64,000 nucleotides of DNA from Methylocystis sp. SC2 (GCF_000304315.1 NC_018485.1:280501-344500); one strand, 5' to 3'. Positions 19,398-27,586 are shown, counted from the first letter of the stretch. The notes: generated by a model not told the origin, from the letters alone. Translations and numbers: made by a program.

Positions 19398-20570
19398 ATG
19401 GATGCGAAAGCGCCACACCTCCAACATCTCCACTCGCGTGACGCCTTCACGAGATGGCGGCCCAAGGGGTGCGACCGGATCGCGCTGATTTTTCAGGGCG
19501 GCGGCGCGCTCGGCGCCTATCAGGCGGGCGTTTACGAAGCGCTGCACGAGTTCGGCGTCGAACCCGACTGGGTGACGGGCGTTTCGATTGGCGCGGTGAA
19601 CGCCGCGATCATCGCCGGCAACTCCCGCGCCCGCCGCATCGAGCGTTTGCGCGCCTTCTGGGAGCGCATCACGGAGCGCAAAATCTGGGCCTTTACGCCC
19701 GACGGCGACATTTTCCGCAAGGCGCGCAACGCTTCAAGCGCCATGGTGACGATGGGTCTCGGCCAACCAGGCTTCTTCAAGCCCCGTCAGGTCAATCCAT
19801 GGCTGGCTTTTACCGGCGCGCGAGACGCCACGAGCTTCTATGACGCGTCGCCGCTCAAGGACACGCTCATGGAATTTGTCGATTTTTCGCTGATCAATGA
19901 ACGGATCAACCGCTTCTCCGTCGGCGCGGTCAATGTGCTCACCGGCAACTTCATTTATTTCGATAATCGTGACGAGGAGATCGAGCCCGAGCATGTGATG
20001 GCTTCGGGCGCGCTGCCGCCGGCGCTGCCGATGATCAAAATCGGAACCGACTATTATTGGGATGGGGGCATCGTCTCCAACACGCCGTTGCAGCATTTGC
20101 TCGACCAGGAGGACAATCTCAGCACGCTGGTTTTCCAAGTCGATCTTTTCAGCGCGCGCGGCGAACTCCCCCGCGACATCCAAGACGTGCTCGCGCGGCA
20201 AAAGGACATCGTGTATTCCTCGCGAACGCGCTACAACACGACGGTGTTTCGCCGCATGCACACATGGAAAATTCGGCTGCGCGACGCGCTCGCGAAGGTG
20301 CCGGAGGAGCGGCTGACCGAAGAGGAGCGCAAGATGTTGGAGAAGCTTGGCGACCTGCCGGACTTCACCATCGCGCATCTCATATACCAGCAAAAGGCTT
20401 ATGAGGGCCACGCCAAGGACTATGAGTTCTCCGGCACGTCGATGCGCGAACATTGGCAGAGCGGCTACGAGGACACGAAGCGCACGCTGAAGCGTCGCGC
20501 CTGGTTGGAGATGCCGGCGCCAGGCGCCGGCATCGTCGTCCATGACGTCCATCGTCTCGCCGACGCCTGA
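19398..20570 (+). CDS. Patatin-like phospholipase with DUF3734 C-terminus
   Basis: The 390-aa protein has the patatin oxyanion loop FQGGGALGAYQAG (about 32-44), nucleophile S63 in GVSIG and dyad aspartate D222 in WDGGI. The C-terminal third (QQKAYEGHAKDYEFSGTSM, then HWQSGYEDTKRTL) is the DUF3734 region seen in alphaproteobacterial lipases linked to PHB genes. It is predicted to be a cytoplasmic lipid or polyester acyl hydrolase. It is divergent from the 3-hydroxybutyrate dehydrogenase gene across 258 bp, which holds no other gene. Confidence 0.85.
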   Translation: MDAKAPHLQHLHSRDAFTRWRPKGCDRIALIFQGGGALGAYQAGVYEALHEFGVEPDWVTGVSIGAVNAAIIAGNSRARRIERLRAFWERITERKIWAFTPDGDIFRKARNASSAMVTMGLGQPGFFKPRQVNPWLAFTGARDATSFYDASPLKDTLMEFVDFSLINERINRFSVGAVNVLTGNFIYFDNRDEEIEPEHVMASGALPPALPMIKIGTDYYWDGGIVSNTPLQHLLDQEDNLSTLVFQVDLFSARGELPRDIQDVLARQKDIVYSSRTRYNTTVFRRMHTWKIRLRDALAKVPEERLTEEERKMLEKLGDLPDFTIAHLIYQQKAYEGHAKDYEFSGTSMREHWQSGYEDTKRTLKRRAWLEMPAPGAGIVVHDVHRLADA

Positions 20571-20843
20571 ACCGGCGCTGGCCCCTCCTCCATGAGGCGA
20601 GGGCGGTTAATCTCTCAAATGCAAGTATTTATCGTAAGCCATAAGAAAACCGGCGCTGTTCGATCAAGCATACCGCCACGACGATCATGCCCGGATTATG
20701 CGATTGACGCCCAACGGGCGGATGGCAAGCCATGCGGGCGCGTAATGAGCGGCGGGCGCGGCGCCTCGCCGCCGAATTTCCTTGCATTTTACACTGGCCC
20801 GCGTGGTAGAAGGCGCGCTTGCCAGTTTTGCAAGGGATCATGA

Positions 20844-21518
20844 ATGCCCGAAGTAATCTTCACCGGTCCGGCCGGCAGGCTCGAGGGCCGGTTCCATCAG
20901 TCCGCCACGCGCGGCGCGCCGATCGCGATCATTCTGCATCCGCATCCGCAGTTCGGCGGCACGATGAATAATCAGATCGTTTATCACCTTTACTACGCCT
21001 TCGCGGAGCGTGGTTTTTCCGTGCTGCGCTTCAATTTTCGCGGCGTCGGCCGTTCGCAGGGCGCCTTCGACCACGGCTCGGGCGAGCTTTCCGACGCGGC
21101 GGCCGCGCTCGACTGGGCGCAGGCGGTCAATCCGGAAGCGCGCGCCTGCTGGATCGCGGGCGTCTCCTTCGGCTCCTGGATCGGCATGCAGCTGCTGATG
21201 CGCCGTCCCGAGATCGAGGGCTTTATCTCGATCGCGCCGCCGGCGAACCGTTTCGACTTCTCCTTCCTGGCGCCCTGCCCCTCCTCGGGCCTCTTCATCC
21301 ACGGCGACCAGGACCGCGTCGCGCCGCTCAAGGAAGTGACCGGGCTGATCGAGAAGCTCAAGACGCAGAAGGGCATTCTCATCGAACATGCGGTGGTCGA
21401 GGGCGCGAACCATTTCTTCGAAAACAGGATCGAGCCGCTGATCGCGCATGTCGACGCCTATCTCGACAGGCGTCTCGGCAATCCGCCGAGAATCGCCATT
21501 CCCGCGCGGGGAGACTGA
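20844..21518 (+). CDS. Alpha/beta hydrolase
   Basis: The 224-aa protein has HPHPQFGGTM near the N-terminus (oxyanion region), the nucleophile elbow GVSFGSW (S108), an aspartate in HGDQDRVAP and the histidine in EGANHFFE. This set is typical of the small CocE/dienelactone-like esterases that are widely conserved in Rhizobiales; the substrate is unknown. AAGGGATC precedes the ATG. The 273 bp upstream hold no gene. Confidence 0.8.
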   Translation: MPEVIFTGPAGRLEGRFHQSATRGAPIAIILHPHPQFGGTMNNQIVYHLYYAFAERGFSVLRFNFRGVGRSQGAFDHGSGELSDAAAALDWAQAVNPEARACWIAGVSFGSWIGMQLLMRRPEIEGFISIAPPANRFDFSFLAPCPSSGLFIHGDQDRVAPLKEVTGLIEKLKTQKGILIEHAVVEGANHFFENRIEPLIAHVDAYLDRRLGNPPRIAIPARGD

Positions 21519-21530
21519 CGCTTCATTGTC

Positions 21531-21627
21531 ATTCCCGACGCGCGAAGCGCGATCGGGAATCCAGAGCAAAGAGACCATTACTGGATCTGCCCTGGATTCC
21601 CGGTCAGGCCTTCGGCCCGCCGGGAAT
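21531..21627 (+). repeat. Pair of REP-like hairpins flanking the IS insertion
   Basis: Hairpin 1 (21531-21560) pairs ATTCCCGA with TCGGGAAT around an inner CGCGC/GCGCG stem. Hairpin 2 (21596-21627) pairs ATTCCCGG with CCGGGAAT around GGCC/GGCC. The two units are in inverted arrangement with a spacer, as in BIME-type REP pairs. The IS element begins within 3-4 bases of the outer edge of hairpin 2, so this REP is very probably the insertion target. Confidence 0.75.
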
Positions 21628-21709
21628 GATGGGGTGGACGGCCCCGCCTCAACGGCATCTAAAGTGCCAAGACGTGGTCGCCGGAGCGCCACAGAGAGGG
21701 AGGCCGTCC

Positions 21710-22753
21710 ATGAAGAAGTTTATCAGAATCGGGATTGATTTGGGCAAGCGGTATTTTCAAGTTCACGCGCTGGTGAGCGAGGATGGGCGGGCCGTCACGC
21801 GCAAGCTGCGGCGGGATGGTTTTCTTGCTTTTTTCGCCGAGGCGGGGCCCTGCCTGATCGGCATGGAAGCCTGCGGCTCGGCGCATTATTGGGGACGCGA
21901 ACTGCGCGCCATGGGCCATGACGTGCGCCTGATCCCGCCGATTTACGTCAAGCCCTATGTCAAGCGCGGCAAGAACGACGCGGTCGACGCCGCGGCGGTG
22001 TGCGAGGCCGTGTCGCGGCCAGACATGCGCTTCGTGCCGATCAAAAGCGCCGAGAACCAGGCGAGCTTGATGCTGCACAAGACGCGCGAGCTTCTGGTCA
22101 AGCAGCGCACCATGAGCGTCAATGCGCTGCGCGGACATCTCGCGGAGTTTGGCGTCGTCGCCGCCAAGGGCGTCGGCCATGCGGGCGAACTGCTGGAAAA
22201 AGCCAAGAATGACGCGACGCTTCCAGAAATCGCCAAGGCGACCGTAAAGATTTTCGTCCAGCAGCTGGAGGCGATCAGCGCCGCGATCGTCGCGCTCGAT
22301 AAAGAGATCGCCAACGTCCATGCGCAAAGCGAGATCAGCAAATTGCTCGCCGGCGTCCCCGGCGTCGGCAAGATCGTCGCCACGGCGATCGTCGCCAGCG
22401 TCCCGGACCCCAGCGTCTTCAAATCCGCGCGCGACTTTGCCGCCTGGCTCGGCCTCACGCCCAGGCAAAACTCCAGCGGCGGCAAGGAAAAGCTCGGCGC
22501 CATCACCAAGCAGGGCAACCGCTATCTGCGCAAGCTGCTGACGCTCGGCGCGACCTCGCTGTTGCGCGTGGCCGGCAAACGCAACGGCGTTCTGCGCGAT
22601 TGGCTCGTCGCCCTCCTGGCCAGGAAGCCGGCGCGGCTCGTGAGCCTCGCGCTCGCCAACAAGCTGGCGCGGATCATCTGGGCCATGATGACGACCGGCG
22701 AGGCCTTCCGAACCCAGATCATGGCGCGCGCAGGGAAGCCCTCGATGGCGTAA
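21710..22753 (+). CDS. IS110-family DEDD transposase
   Basis: The 347-aa recombinase starts at the ATG at 21710 after GAGAGGGAGG. The N-terminal RuvC-like domain supplies D10 (GIDLGKR), E53 (GMEACGS), and D90/D93 (KNDAVDAA), the DEDD set. The C-terminal transposase_20 domain has the GVPGVGKIVATAI helix-hairpin-helix and the QNSSGGKEKLG loop containing the conserved serine. Such enzymes use an element-encoded guide RNA to choose the target. No frameshift or stop interrupts it. Confidence 0.95.
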   Translation: MKKFIRIGIDLGKRYFQVHALVSEDGRAVTRKLRRDGFLAFFAEAGPCLIGMEACGSAHYWGRELRAMGHDVRLIPPIYVKPYVKRGKNDAVDAAAVCEAVSRPDMRFVPIKSAENQASLMLHKTRELLVKQRTMSVNALRGHLAEFGVVAAKGVGHAGELLEKAKNDATLPEIAKATVKIFVQQLEAISAAIVALDKEIANVHAQSEISKLLAGVPGVGKIVATAIVASVPDPSVFKSARDFAAWLGLTPRQNSSGGKEKLGAITKQGNRYLRKLLTLGATSLLRVAGKRNGVLRDWLVALLARKPARLVSLALANKLARIIWAMMTTGEAFRTQIMARAGKPSMA

Positions 22754-23012
22754 CCGTTCGAACCATCCAGTTTGGCGAGGGCGAAACATCGACGTGATGA
22801 ACGACAGGGTCGGAAACGACGACGAAGGACACTCCGCTACGTGTCACGTGCACAAAGCTCGCGGGAATGATCAGGAGCCTTCGCAGTCGAACTTCATCAG
22901 GGCCAGCGGACATACGCGCCGCGCCAAAAGGCCGGACATATGACCGAAACCCGCCACCAGGTTCACCGCGCCGACAAAAAACCGCTTGCCAAGCGGGGCC
23001 GTCCACATATGA
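22754..23012 (+). ncRNA. Candidate IS1111-type seeker/bridge RNA region (3' non-coding end of IS)
   Basis: In IS1111-like elements the guide RNA is encoded downstream of the transposase. This tail has no credible gene and contains CGGGAATGAT at 22862-22871, identical over 10 nt to the left target flank at 21621-21630. A second, weaker match, GACACTCCG (22828-22836) against GACACTGCG (23011-23019), would correspond to the right target flank. Exact RNA ends cannot be read from sequence alone. The assignment is inference from position and target matching. Confidence 0.55.
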
Positions 23013-23030
23013 CACTGCGATCTATGACGC

Positions 23031-24140
23031 TTACGCGCCCGCGCGCGCCAGCAGGCCGCCGACCATGGCTTCGGGCGCGCCGGTCGTGGTCGGGAAGGTG
23101 ATCGGCAGCCCTTCCAGCAGGCGCACGGCGAGATAGGCGAAAGCCTGCGCCTCCATCGAATCCGCCGACCATCCGACCGCGTTGGCCGTCGTCACCTTGC
23201 ACGGCAGGCGCATGACGAGTTCGCGCACCAGGATCGGATTGCGCGCGCCGCCGCCGCAGACGATCAGCAGCTGCGGCTGAGTCGGCAGATGCGGAAAAAG
23301 CCGCAGCACCGAAGACGCCGTAAAGGCGGTCAGCGTCGCGGCGGCGTCCTCGGTCGAGAGCTTGGCGACCGCGTCGAGCGCGAAGGCGTTGCGGTCGAGC
23401 GATTTTGGCGGCGGCTGATCGAAGAACGGATGCGCCAGCAGCTTGAGCAGCGTCGCTTCATTGACGCGGCCGCGCGCCGCCATATGGCCGTGCCGGTCGA
23501 TCGGCGCGCCGGTGCGCTGAAGCATCAGATCGTCGATAAGCGCATTGCCGGGTCCCGTGTCGCAGGCGATCGGCTCCTCGCCGTCCGCGACATAAGTGAC
23601 GTTGGCGACGCCGCCGATATTGAGCAGGGCCACCTCGCCCTTCATGCCGCCGGCGAGGACCAGCGCGCGATGGAACACGGGCACGATCGGCGCGCCCTCG
23701 CCGCCGGCGGCGATGTCGGCGGCGCGAAAATCATAAGCGACGTCGAGGCCGAGACGCGCGGCCAGCGCCGGCCCGTCGCCGATCTGGATCGTGAGCCTTT
23801 GCTTGGGACGGTGCAGCACCGTCTGGCCGTGAAAACCGACGATATCGACGCTCGCCGGATCGATCTCATGATCGCGCATCAGCGCCTCGACCGCCTCGGC
23901 GTGGCGGTCGGTCACCATGCGCTCGGCGAAGGCGAGAACGCCGGGCCGCGCGTCTCGATCCTGCAGCGTCGCGGCCTCGGCGAGCGCGTTGCGCAGCAAC
24001 GCGCGGTCGGCGTCGCTATAGGGGTAATGCCCCGTCGGCCCGAAGACGACCGTGGCGTCGCCGTCGGTTTCGATCAACGCGACGTCGACGCCGTCCATGG
24101 ACGTGCCGGACATGAGGCCAATTGAGCGGTAGGTGGGCAA
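23031..24140 (-). CDS. anmK: Anhydro-N-acetylmuramic acid kinase
   Basis: The 369-aa ASKHA kinase recycles anhydroMurNAc from peptidoglycan, converting it to MurNAc-6-phosphate. GLMSGTSMDGVDVAL at the N-terminus is the phosphate-binding loop; FHGQTV, CDTGPGNALIDD and CGGGARN are the other conserved blocks. The start appears to be a TTG (23 codons of normal family N-terminus follow). A decayed second copy of its first 110 or so bases lies at 26376-26504. The IS element lies just beyond its stop. Confidence 0.92.
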   Translation of the reverse strand: MPTYRSIGLMSGTSMDGVDVALIETDGDATVVFGPTGHYPYSDADRALLRNALAEAATLQDRDARPGVLAFAERMVTDRHAEAVEALMRDHEIDPASVDIVGFHGQTVLHRPKQRLTIQIGDGPALAARLGLDVAYDFRAADIAAGGEGAPIVPVFHRALVLAGGMKGEVALLNIGGVANVTYVADGEEPIACDTGPGNALIDDLMLQRTGAPIDRHGHMAARGRVNEATLLKLLAHPFFDQPPPKSLDRNAFALDAVAKLSTEDAAATLTAFTASSVLRLFPHLPTQPQLLIVCGGGARNPILVRELVMRLPCKVTTANAVGWSADSMEAQAFAYLAVRLLEGLPITFPTTTGAPEAMVGGLLARAGA

Positions 24141-24210
24141 GGCGAATCTCTCCGAGTCAGCAGAATAGCAAGGTTCACGGCAGTGCGCCCGTCTACTGGC
24201 AAGCCCTCTG

Positions 24211-24249
24211 ATTATTGTTTGACAATAATTTATATGTGATTACGATAAT
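24211..24249 (+). promoter_or_regulatory. Promoter with overlapping 8-bp palindromic operator
   Basis: TTGACA (24219-24224) is followed after 16 bp by TACGAT (24241-24246), with GATAAT as an alternative -10. The -35 box lies inside a perfect palindrome, ATTATTGT-TTG-ACAATAAT (24211-24229), a likely operator for the XRE regulator encoded in the same operon. A strong ribosome site (AGGAGGAGG) follows before the ATG at 24264. The patch is markedly AT-rich for this genome. Confidence 0.7.
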
Positions 24250-24263
24250 TTTAGGAGGAGGCC

Positions 24264-24863
24264 ATGACGAATGTCGTGCACATCCCGCCACCAGCCGCGC
24301 CGCTCGAACCCTGGCGCCGTCAGGCAATCAGACGACGCAGCGCCATTTTTGCGTCCGTAATGCTCTGGAGCTTGGCCCTCACGCTCTGCGCCACGGCGCT
24401 CCTGATAGCCGCCGCGCTCTTCTACCGGGGCGAAATGCTTTCTTTTGGCCCTGGCGGCTTGTGGATCGGCCATGGCCCCGACCAGGCGCTGGGCCGCATT
24501 TCACTTGCGACATTGACTTTCCCGCAAAGGCTCGCCGGAGTTTTCGCCATCGCTTTCCTTACGGCGCCCGTGCTGGCGATCCTTCACTTCGCGCGCCGGC
24601 TCTTCCAGCTCTACGCACAAGGCGTCGTCTTCACGCCTGCCAATGCGCGGCTCATCAAATGCATGGCCGCTTGCCTCGCCGCTTATGCGTTCGCGCCGTT
24701 CTGCGCGAACCGCGCGATCTTGCTCGCTGGGCTGACAAGCGATCCCATCTGGTTTCACGCCGACGAGGTTCTCGCGCTTGTCTTCGCCGCGCTGGCTTAT
24801 GTGGTGGCGGACGTCATGGAGTTCGGGCACGAGATTGAAAGCGATAGGGACGGGTTCATCTGA
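24264..24863 (+). CDS. DUF2975-type four-helix membrane protein
   Basis: The 199-aa protein has four predicted membrane helices (about 27-52, 84-106, 124-144, 163-182) and a short charged C-terminus. The arrangement of a short cytoplasmic start, a helix-1 loop containing RISLATLTF and the helix-3 entry GVVFTPANARLIKCM fits DUF2975. Proteins of this family are nearly always paired with a small XRE repressor, as here (TGATG overlap). They are thought to control the activity of that repressor; no substrate is known. Confidence 0.75.
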   Translation: MTNVVHIPPPAAPLEPWRRQAIRRRSAIFASVMLWSLALTLCATALLIAAALFYRGEMLSFGPGGLWIGHGPDQALGRISLATLTFPQRLAGVFAIAFLTAPVLAILHFARRLFQLYAQGVVFTPANARLIKCMAACLAAYAFAPFCANRAILLAGLTSDPIWFHADEVLALVFAALAYVVADVMEFGHEIESDRDGFI

Positions 24864-25099
24864 TGCCGATCGTCATGCGCCTCGACGTCATGCTCGCCAA
24901 GCGCCGCATGCGCTCGAAGACCCTTTCCCAAATTGTTGGCGTCACCGAAGCCAATCTGTCGCTGCTGAAATCGGGAAAGGTCAATGGCGTGCGCTTTTCG
25001 ACGCTTTCCGCCATCTGCAAGGCGCTCGACTGCCAGCCGGGCGACCTCATGGAATATTTGCCGGACGAGCCGGCCAAGACAGCGCAACAGGCCGGGTAA
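24863..25099 (+). CDS. Small XRE-family (Cro/C1-type) transcriptional regulator
   Basis: The 78-aa protein is a single helix-turn-helix domain: MLAKRRMRSKTLSQIVGVTEANLS then LLKSGKVNGVRFSTL and ALDCQPGDLMEYLP, as in the YozG-like partners of DUF2975 proteins. It is translationally coupled to the DUF2975 gene and probably binds the palindrome over the operon promoter. The retropepsin/PDZ gene follows after 31 bp. Confidence 0.85.
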   Translation: MPIVMRLDVMLAKRRMRSKTLSQIVGVTEANLSLLKSGKVNGVRFSTLSAICKALDCQPGDLMEYLPDEPAKTAQQAG

Positions 25100-25130
25100 C
25101 TCTTGCAGGCTTTTTCGAAGAGGCTTTTTC

Positions 25131-26360
25131 ATGCGCGTGATCTTTGCGACGCTCTTCGCTTGCTTATCGCTTGAGGTCTCCGTTTCCGCCGCGTCCGAGA
25201 AGAAGCCTTCGGCGCATAACGAAGGCATTCCGTTCATCCTCGATTCGAACCGGATTCTTCTCGACGTCGTCTTCACGACGCCGGACGGTCATGCGCGCAG
25301 CGCGCTCGCTTGGTTCAACATGGGCATGTCGACGCCTGTCCTGACAAAACCGCTCTATCGCGAACTCGGCGTCGATCGCGGCGCGCCGCTGCGCCTCGCC
25401 ATTGGCGAATGGCGGCTGGAAGCGCGCGCGGATCAAATTGTCGACGGCGACGGCGGCGTTGGCGTCCCAAGCTTCACCCATCTCTTCGCGCCGCGCCGCG
25501 TCGAAGCGATGCTGCCCGCGCGGATGCTTACGAATTACGTTCTGCGTATCGATTACGGCCGGCGTCGTATGGCGCTGAATGCGGCAGGCGGCAGGCGTCC
25601 GGAAGGCCTTCCCGTTCCAATACTCCTCAATGAGGACTCCGGAATCGTCGCTGTCGAAGCGGAAGTCGATAACGATTCGCGAGCACTCGCGATCGACGCT
25701 GGCAGCGGCTACAGCTGGATGCGCGGCGACGTCGCGCGCGATCTGCTCGCGCGACACCCAGAATGGCGCCGCGTACACGGCGCCATTGGCGCGGCCAACG
25801 CCAATATGGTGGATTTCGCTTTCGAGAAGGAAGGCGACGTGCTGCGCATTCCGAACGTGCGGATCGGCGACCTTCAATTTAGGCAGGTCGGCTTTCTGGG
25901 CACGGCGCCCATTTTTGGCTCCTTCGCCGAGGCTCTCTTGGGCGATCTGTTCTGGGACAATTGGCGCAAGGCCGCGCCCGTCGCCGTCGTCGGCTGGCTG
26001 GGCGGCAATGCGCTGCGCGACTACCAGCTTACGATCGATTATCCGAACCGCATGAGCTACTGGCGCCGTGAGAGGGCGCCGGACCTAACGGAGCTGGACC
26101 AGCCGCCGATCACATTGGTGCGTCAGGGAGAGCGCTATTTGATTGGCGGGGTCGCGCAGACGCGGACGAAGCCGCAAGCGCTGCTGGATGTCGAGATCGG
26201 CGACGAATTGCTGGCGATCGACGGTCTCGCCGCGCGGGGCGCGAGCAAGGATGACGTGCTTGCAGCGCTACATGGCGCGCCGGGAGCGCGCAAGCGGCTG
26301 ACGCTCGATCGTCGCGGCGCGCGGATAGAGGCGGATGTGGCGGTGGAGAGCTTTGAATAA
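25131..26360 (+). CDS. Secreted retropepsin-like aspartyl protease homologue with C-terminal PDZ domain
   Basis: The ATG at 25131 with GAAGAGG upstream gives 409 aa. A signal peptide (about 1-20) is followed by two retropepsin-like lobes. The second lobe keeps the catalytic motif (LAIDAGSGYSW, D189) and the closing GGNALRDYQLTIDYPNR. In the first lobe the corresponding site reads FNMGMSTPV, so its aspartate is asparagine (N63). A PDZ-like domain (about 328-405, with IGDELLAIDG) ends the protein. It is probably periplasmic. With one lobe Asp lost, it may bind rather than cut peptides, unless it dimerises. It is the third gene of the DUF2975/XRE operon. Confidence 0.7.
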   Translation: MRVIFATLFACLSLEVSVSAASEKKPSAHNEGIPFILDSNRILLDVVFTTPDGHARSALAWFNMGMSTPVLTKPLYRELGVDRGAPLRLAIGEWRLEARADQIVDGDGGVGVPSFTHLFAPRRVEAMLPARMLTNYVLRIDYGRRRMALNAAGGRRPEGLPVPILLNEDSGIVAVEAEVDNDSRALAIDAGSGYSWMRGDVARDLLARHPEWRRVHGAIGAANANMVDFAFEKEGDVLRIPNVRIGDLQFRQVGFLGTAPIFGSFAEALLGDLFWDNWRKAAPVAVVGWLGGNALRDYQLTIDYPNRMSYWRRERAPDLTELDQPPITLVRQGERYLIGGVAQTRTKPQALLDVEIGDELLAIDGLAARGASKDDVLAALHGAPGARKRLTLDRRGARIEADVAVESFE

Positions 26361-26375
26361 ATTGCGGGATAGCTC

Positions 26376-26504
26376 CCCCTCGGCCTGAAGACGATACTGG
26401 CGTCCGTCGCCGTCGGTTTCGTTCAGCGCGACGGCGCCGCCGCCATGGACGTGCCTAACATGAAGCCAATCCAGCGGTAGGTGAGAAAGGCGAATTTCTC
26501 CGTG
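26376..26504 (-). pseudogene. Decayed duplicate of the anmK 5' end
   Basis: This segment aligns with 24030-24156 over about 127 bp with roughly 20 differences by eye. It carries the same GCGGTAGGTG and CCATGGACGTGCC words. The TTG start is now TTT, a 4-bp insertion and other indels shift the frame, and the copy stops after about 35 codons. It is in the same orientation as anmK. It begins 16 bp after the stop of the PDZ protein gene, so the two anmK ends form a direct repeat around the three-gene operon. Confidence 0.8.
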
Positions 26505-26552
26505 ATTACCGGGAGGATATCGACAGGGCCCCGCCAATTGCATTGTTGAAGG

Positions 26553-26732
26553 CTAGGGAGAAATCACGATCCGGCTCTCGCCGCTGAGCGGCGCGTCCAT
26601 ACTGTAGATCACGTAAAGGAAATTCGTGCGGCGGTCGGCGGAATGATATTGGAATTGGGTCACGCCTGCCCCCTTATTCTGCGGCCTGCAGAAATCGTGG
26701 CCTCCAGCGGTGCGCCGCCGCAACCTTGAGAT
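26553..26732 (-). other. Orphan open frame, possible gene remnant
   Basis: A 59-codon frame with no ATG reads GGHDFCRPQNKGAGVTQFQY and continues HSADRRTNFLYVIYSMD before ending RIVISP then TAG. A GTG at 26663 with AAGGGGG upstream could start a 36-aa peptide. The codon pattern looks coding, but no family is recognised; it may be the tail of a lost gene. The rest of the gap to 26899 shows nothing. Confidence 0.3.
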
Positions 26733-26899
26733 CTAAATATTTCAAAGTCCCCGCCTCACGAACACATTAGGCCTTATGAGCACATTAGGATGCGTCACCG
26801 GCAACTGCGCCGAGGAGAGGGGTCGCCTTCAAGTTTCTTTTCGAATCGACCCCGGTGGTCTAATCCTCTTCCAGTACCGATAGATACGGAACCCAATCA

Positions 26900-27586
26900 A
26901 TGTTGAGATCCTTTGCAGAAAAATTGATGAGGAATCGGCTCGTCAAGAGGCGGCTTCCCAACGGAGTGGCCATTTTCGTCTCACCCGACAGCCAGCTGAA
27001 GTATCTCAAACGAGAGTTTGATCAGGACTTGTCGGCCATCGCCAAGGAATTCATCAGAGACTCTTCCGTCGTTTGGGACGTCGGCGCGAATTGCGGCGTT
27101 TTGGCCTTCAGCGCGGCGAAAGCCAGACAAATCCTAGCCATCGAAGCAGACCCCTTCCTTGCTCATGTGCTTCAGGAATCGGTTGCGTTGAGCGGCGTGC
27201 CGGTTACGGTCGTGACCGCTGCGGTTTTTTCGAAGCCCTCGCTTGCGAGGTTTTCGATCGCCCGACGTGGTCGCGCCTCAAATTTTCTCACGGACGTGGG
27301 GGGGCGAAGCCAAACGGGAGGAGAGCGCTCGCAGATCGTCGTGCCGACGGTAACGCTCGACAACTTGCTCGATATCTCTTTGCCGCCAACATTTGTGAAG
27401 ATCGATGTGGAAGGTGCGGAAATTGACGTTTTCGAAGGCGCCGAACGTCTCCTCGGGCAGGCGCGGCCGACCATCTACTTCGAGGCGGGCACCTCGACCG
27501 TTGATCGCTGCTGCGAGATCCTCAAAGCCGCCAATTATACAATATCGCAACGATCCACGACGGATTGGCTGGCCCAACCTGAATAA
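26900..27586 (+). CDS. FkbM-family methyltransferase
   Basis: The 228-aa protein has the FkbM fold: SVVWDVGANCGVLAFSAAKA (SAM-binding motif I, about 56-75), LAIEADP, a middle region VPTVTLDNLL and FVKIDVEGAEIDVFEGA. Family members O-methylate sugars or other small molecules, often in surface-polysaccharide loci. No glycan genes lie nearby. Its GC content is lower than that of its neighbours, suggesting acquisition. It is convergent with the VWA-domain gene, 21 bp apart. Confidence 0.85.
   Translation: MLRSFAEKLMRNRLVKRRLPNGVAIFVSPDSQLKYLKREFDQDLSAIAKEFIRDSSVVWDVGANCGVLAFSAAKARQILAIEADPFLAHVLQESVALSGVPVTVVTAAVFSKPSLARFSIARRGRASNFLTDVGGRSQTGGERSQIVVPTVTLDNLLDISLPPTFVKIDVEGAEIDVFEGAERLLGQARPTIYFEAGTSTVDRCCEILKAANYTISQRSTTDWLAQPE

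Larger units (their letters stand above)
21630..23012 (+). mobile_element. IS110-family (IS1111-like) insertion sequence
   Basis: The element is about 1.38 kb. A 14-bp perfect inverted repeat GTGGACGGCCCCGC lies just inside each end (21634-21647 and 22993-23006), which fits the subterminal repeats of the IS1111 subgroup. ATGA occurs at both junctions (21626-21629 and 23009-23012), the likely recombination core. Joining the flanks restores a REP-like edge, GGGAATGACAC. The transposase is intact and about 255 bp of non-coding sequence follow it, so the copy looks complete and possibly active. It separates the alpha/beta hydrolase gene from anmK. Confidence 0.85.

Noticed and set aside
26900..27586. 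Polysaccharide biosynthesis island around the FkbM gene
   Set aside because: No glycosyltransferase or export gene adjoins it; it stands alone.
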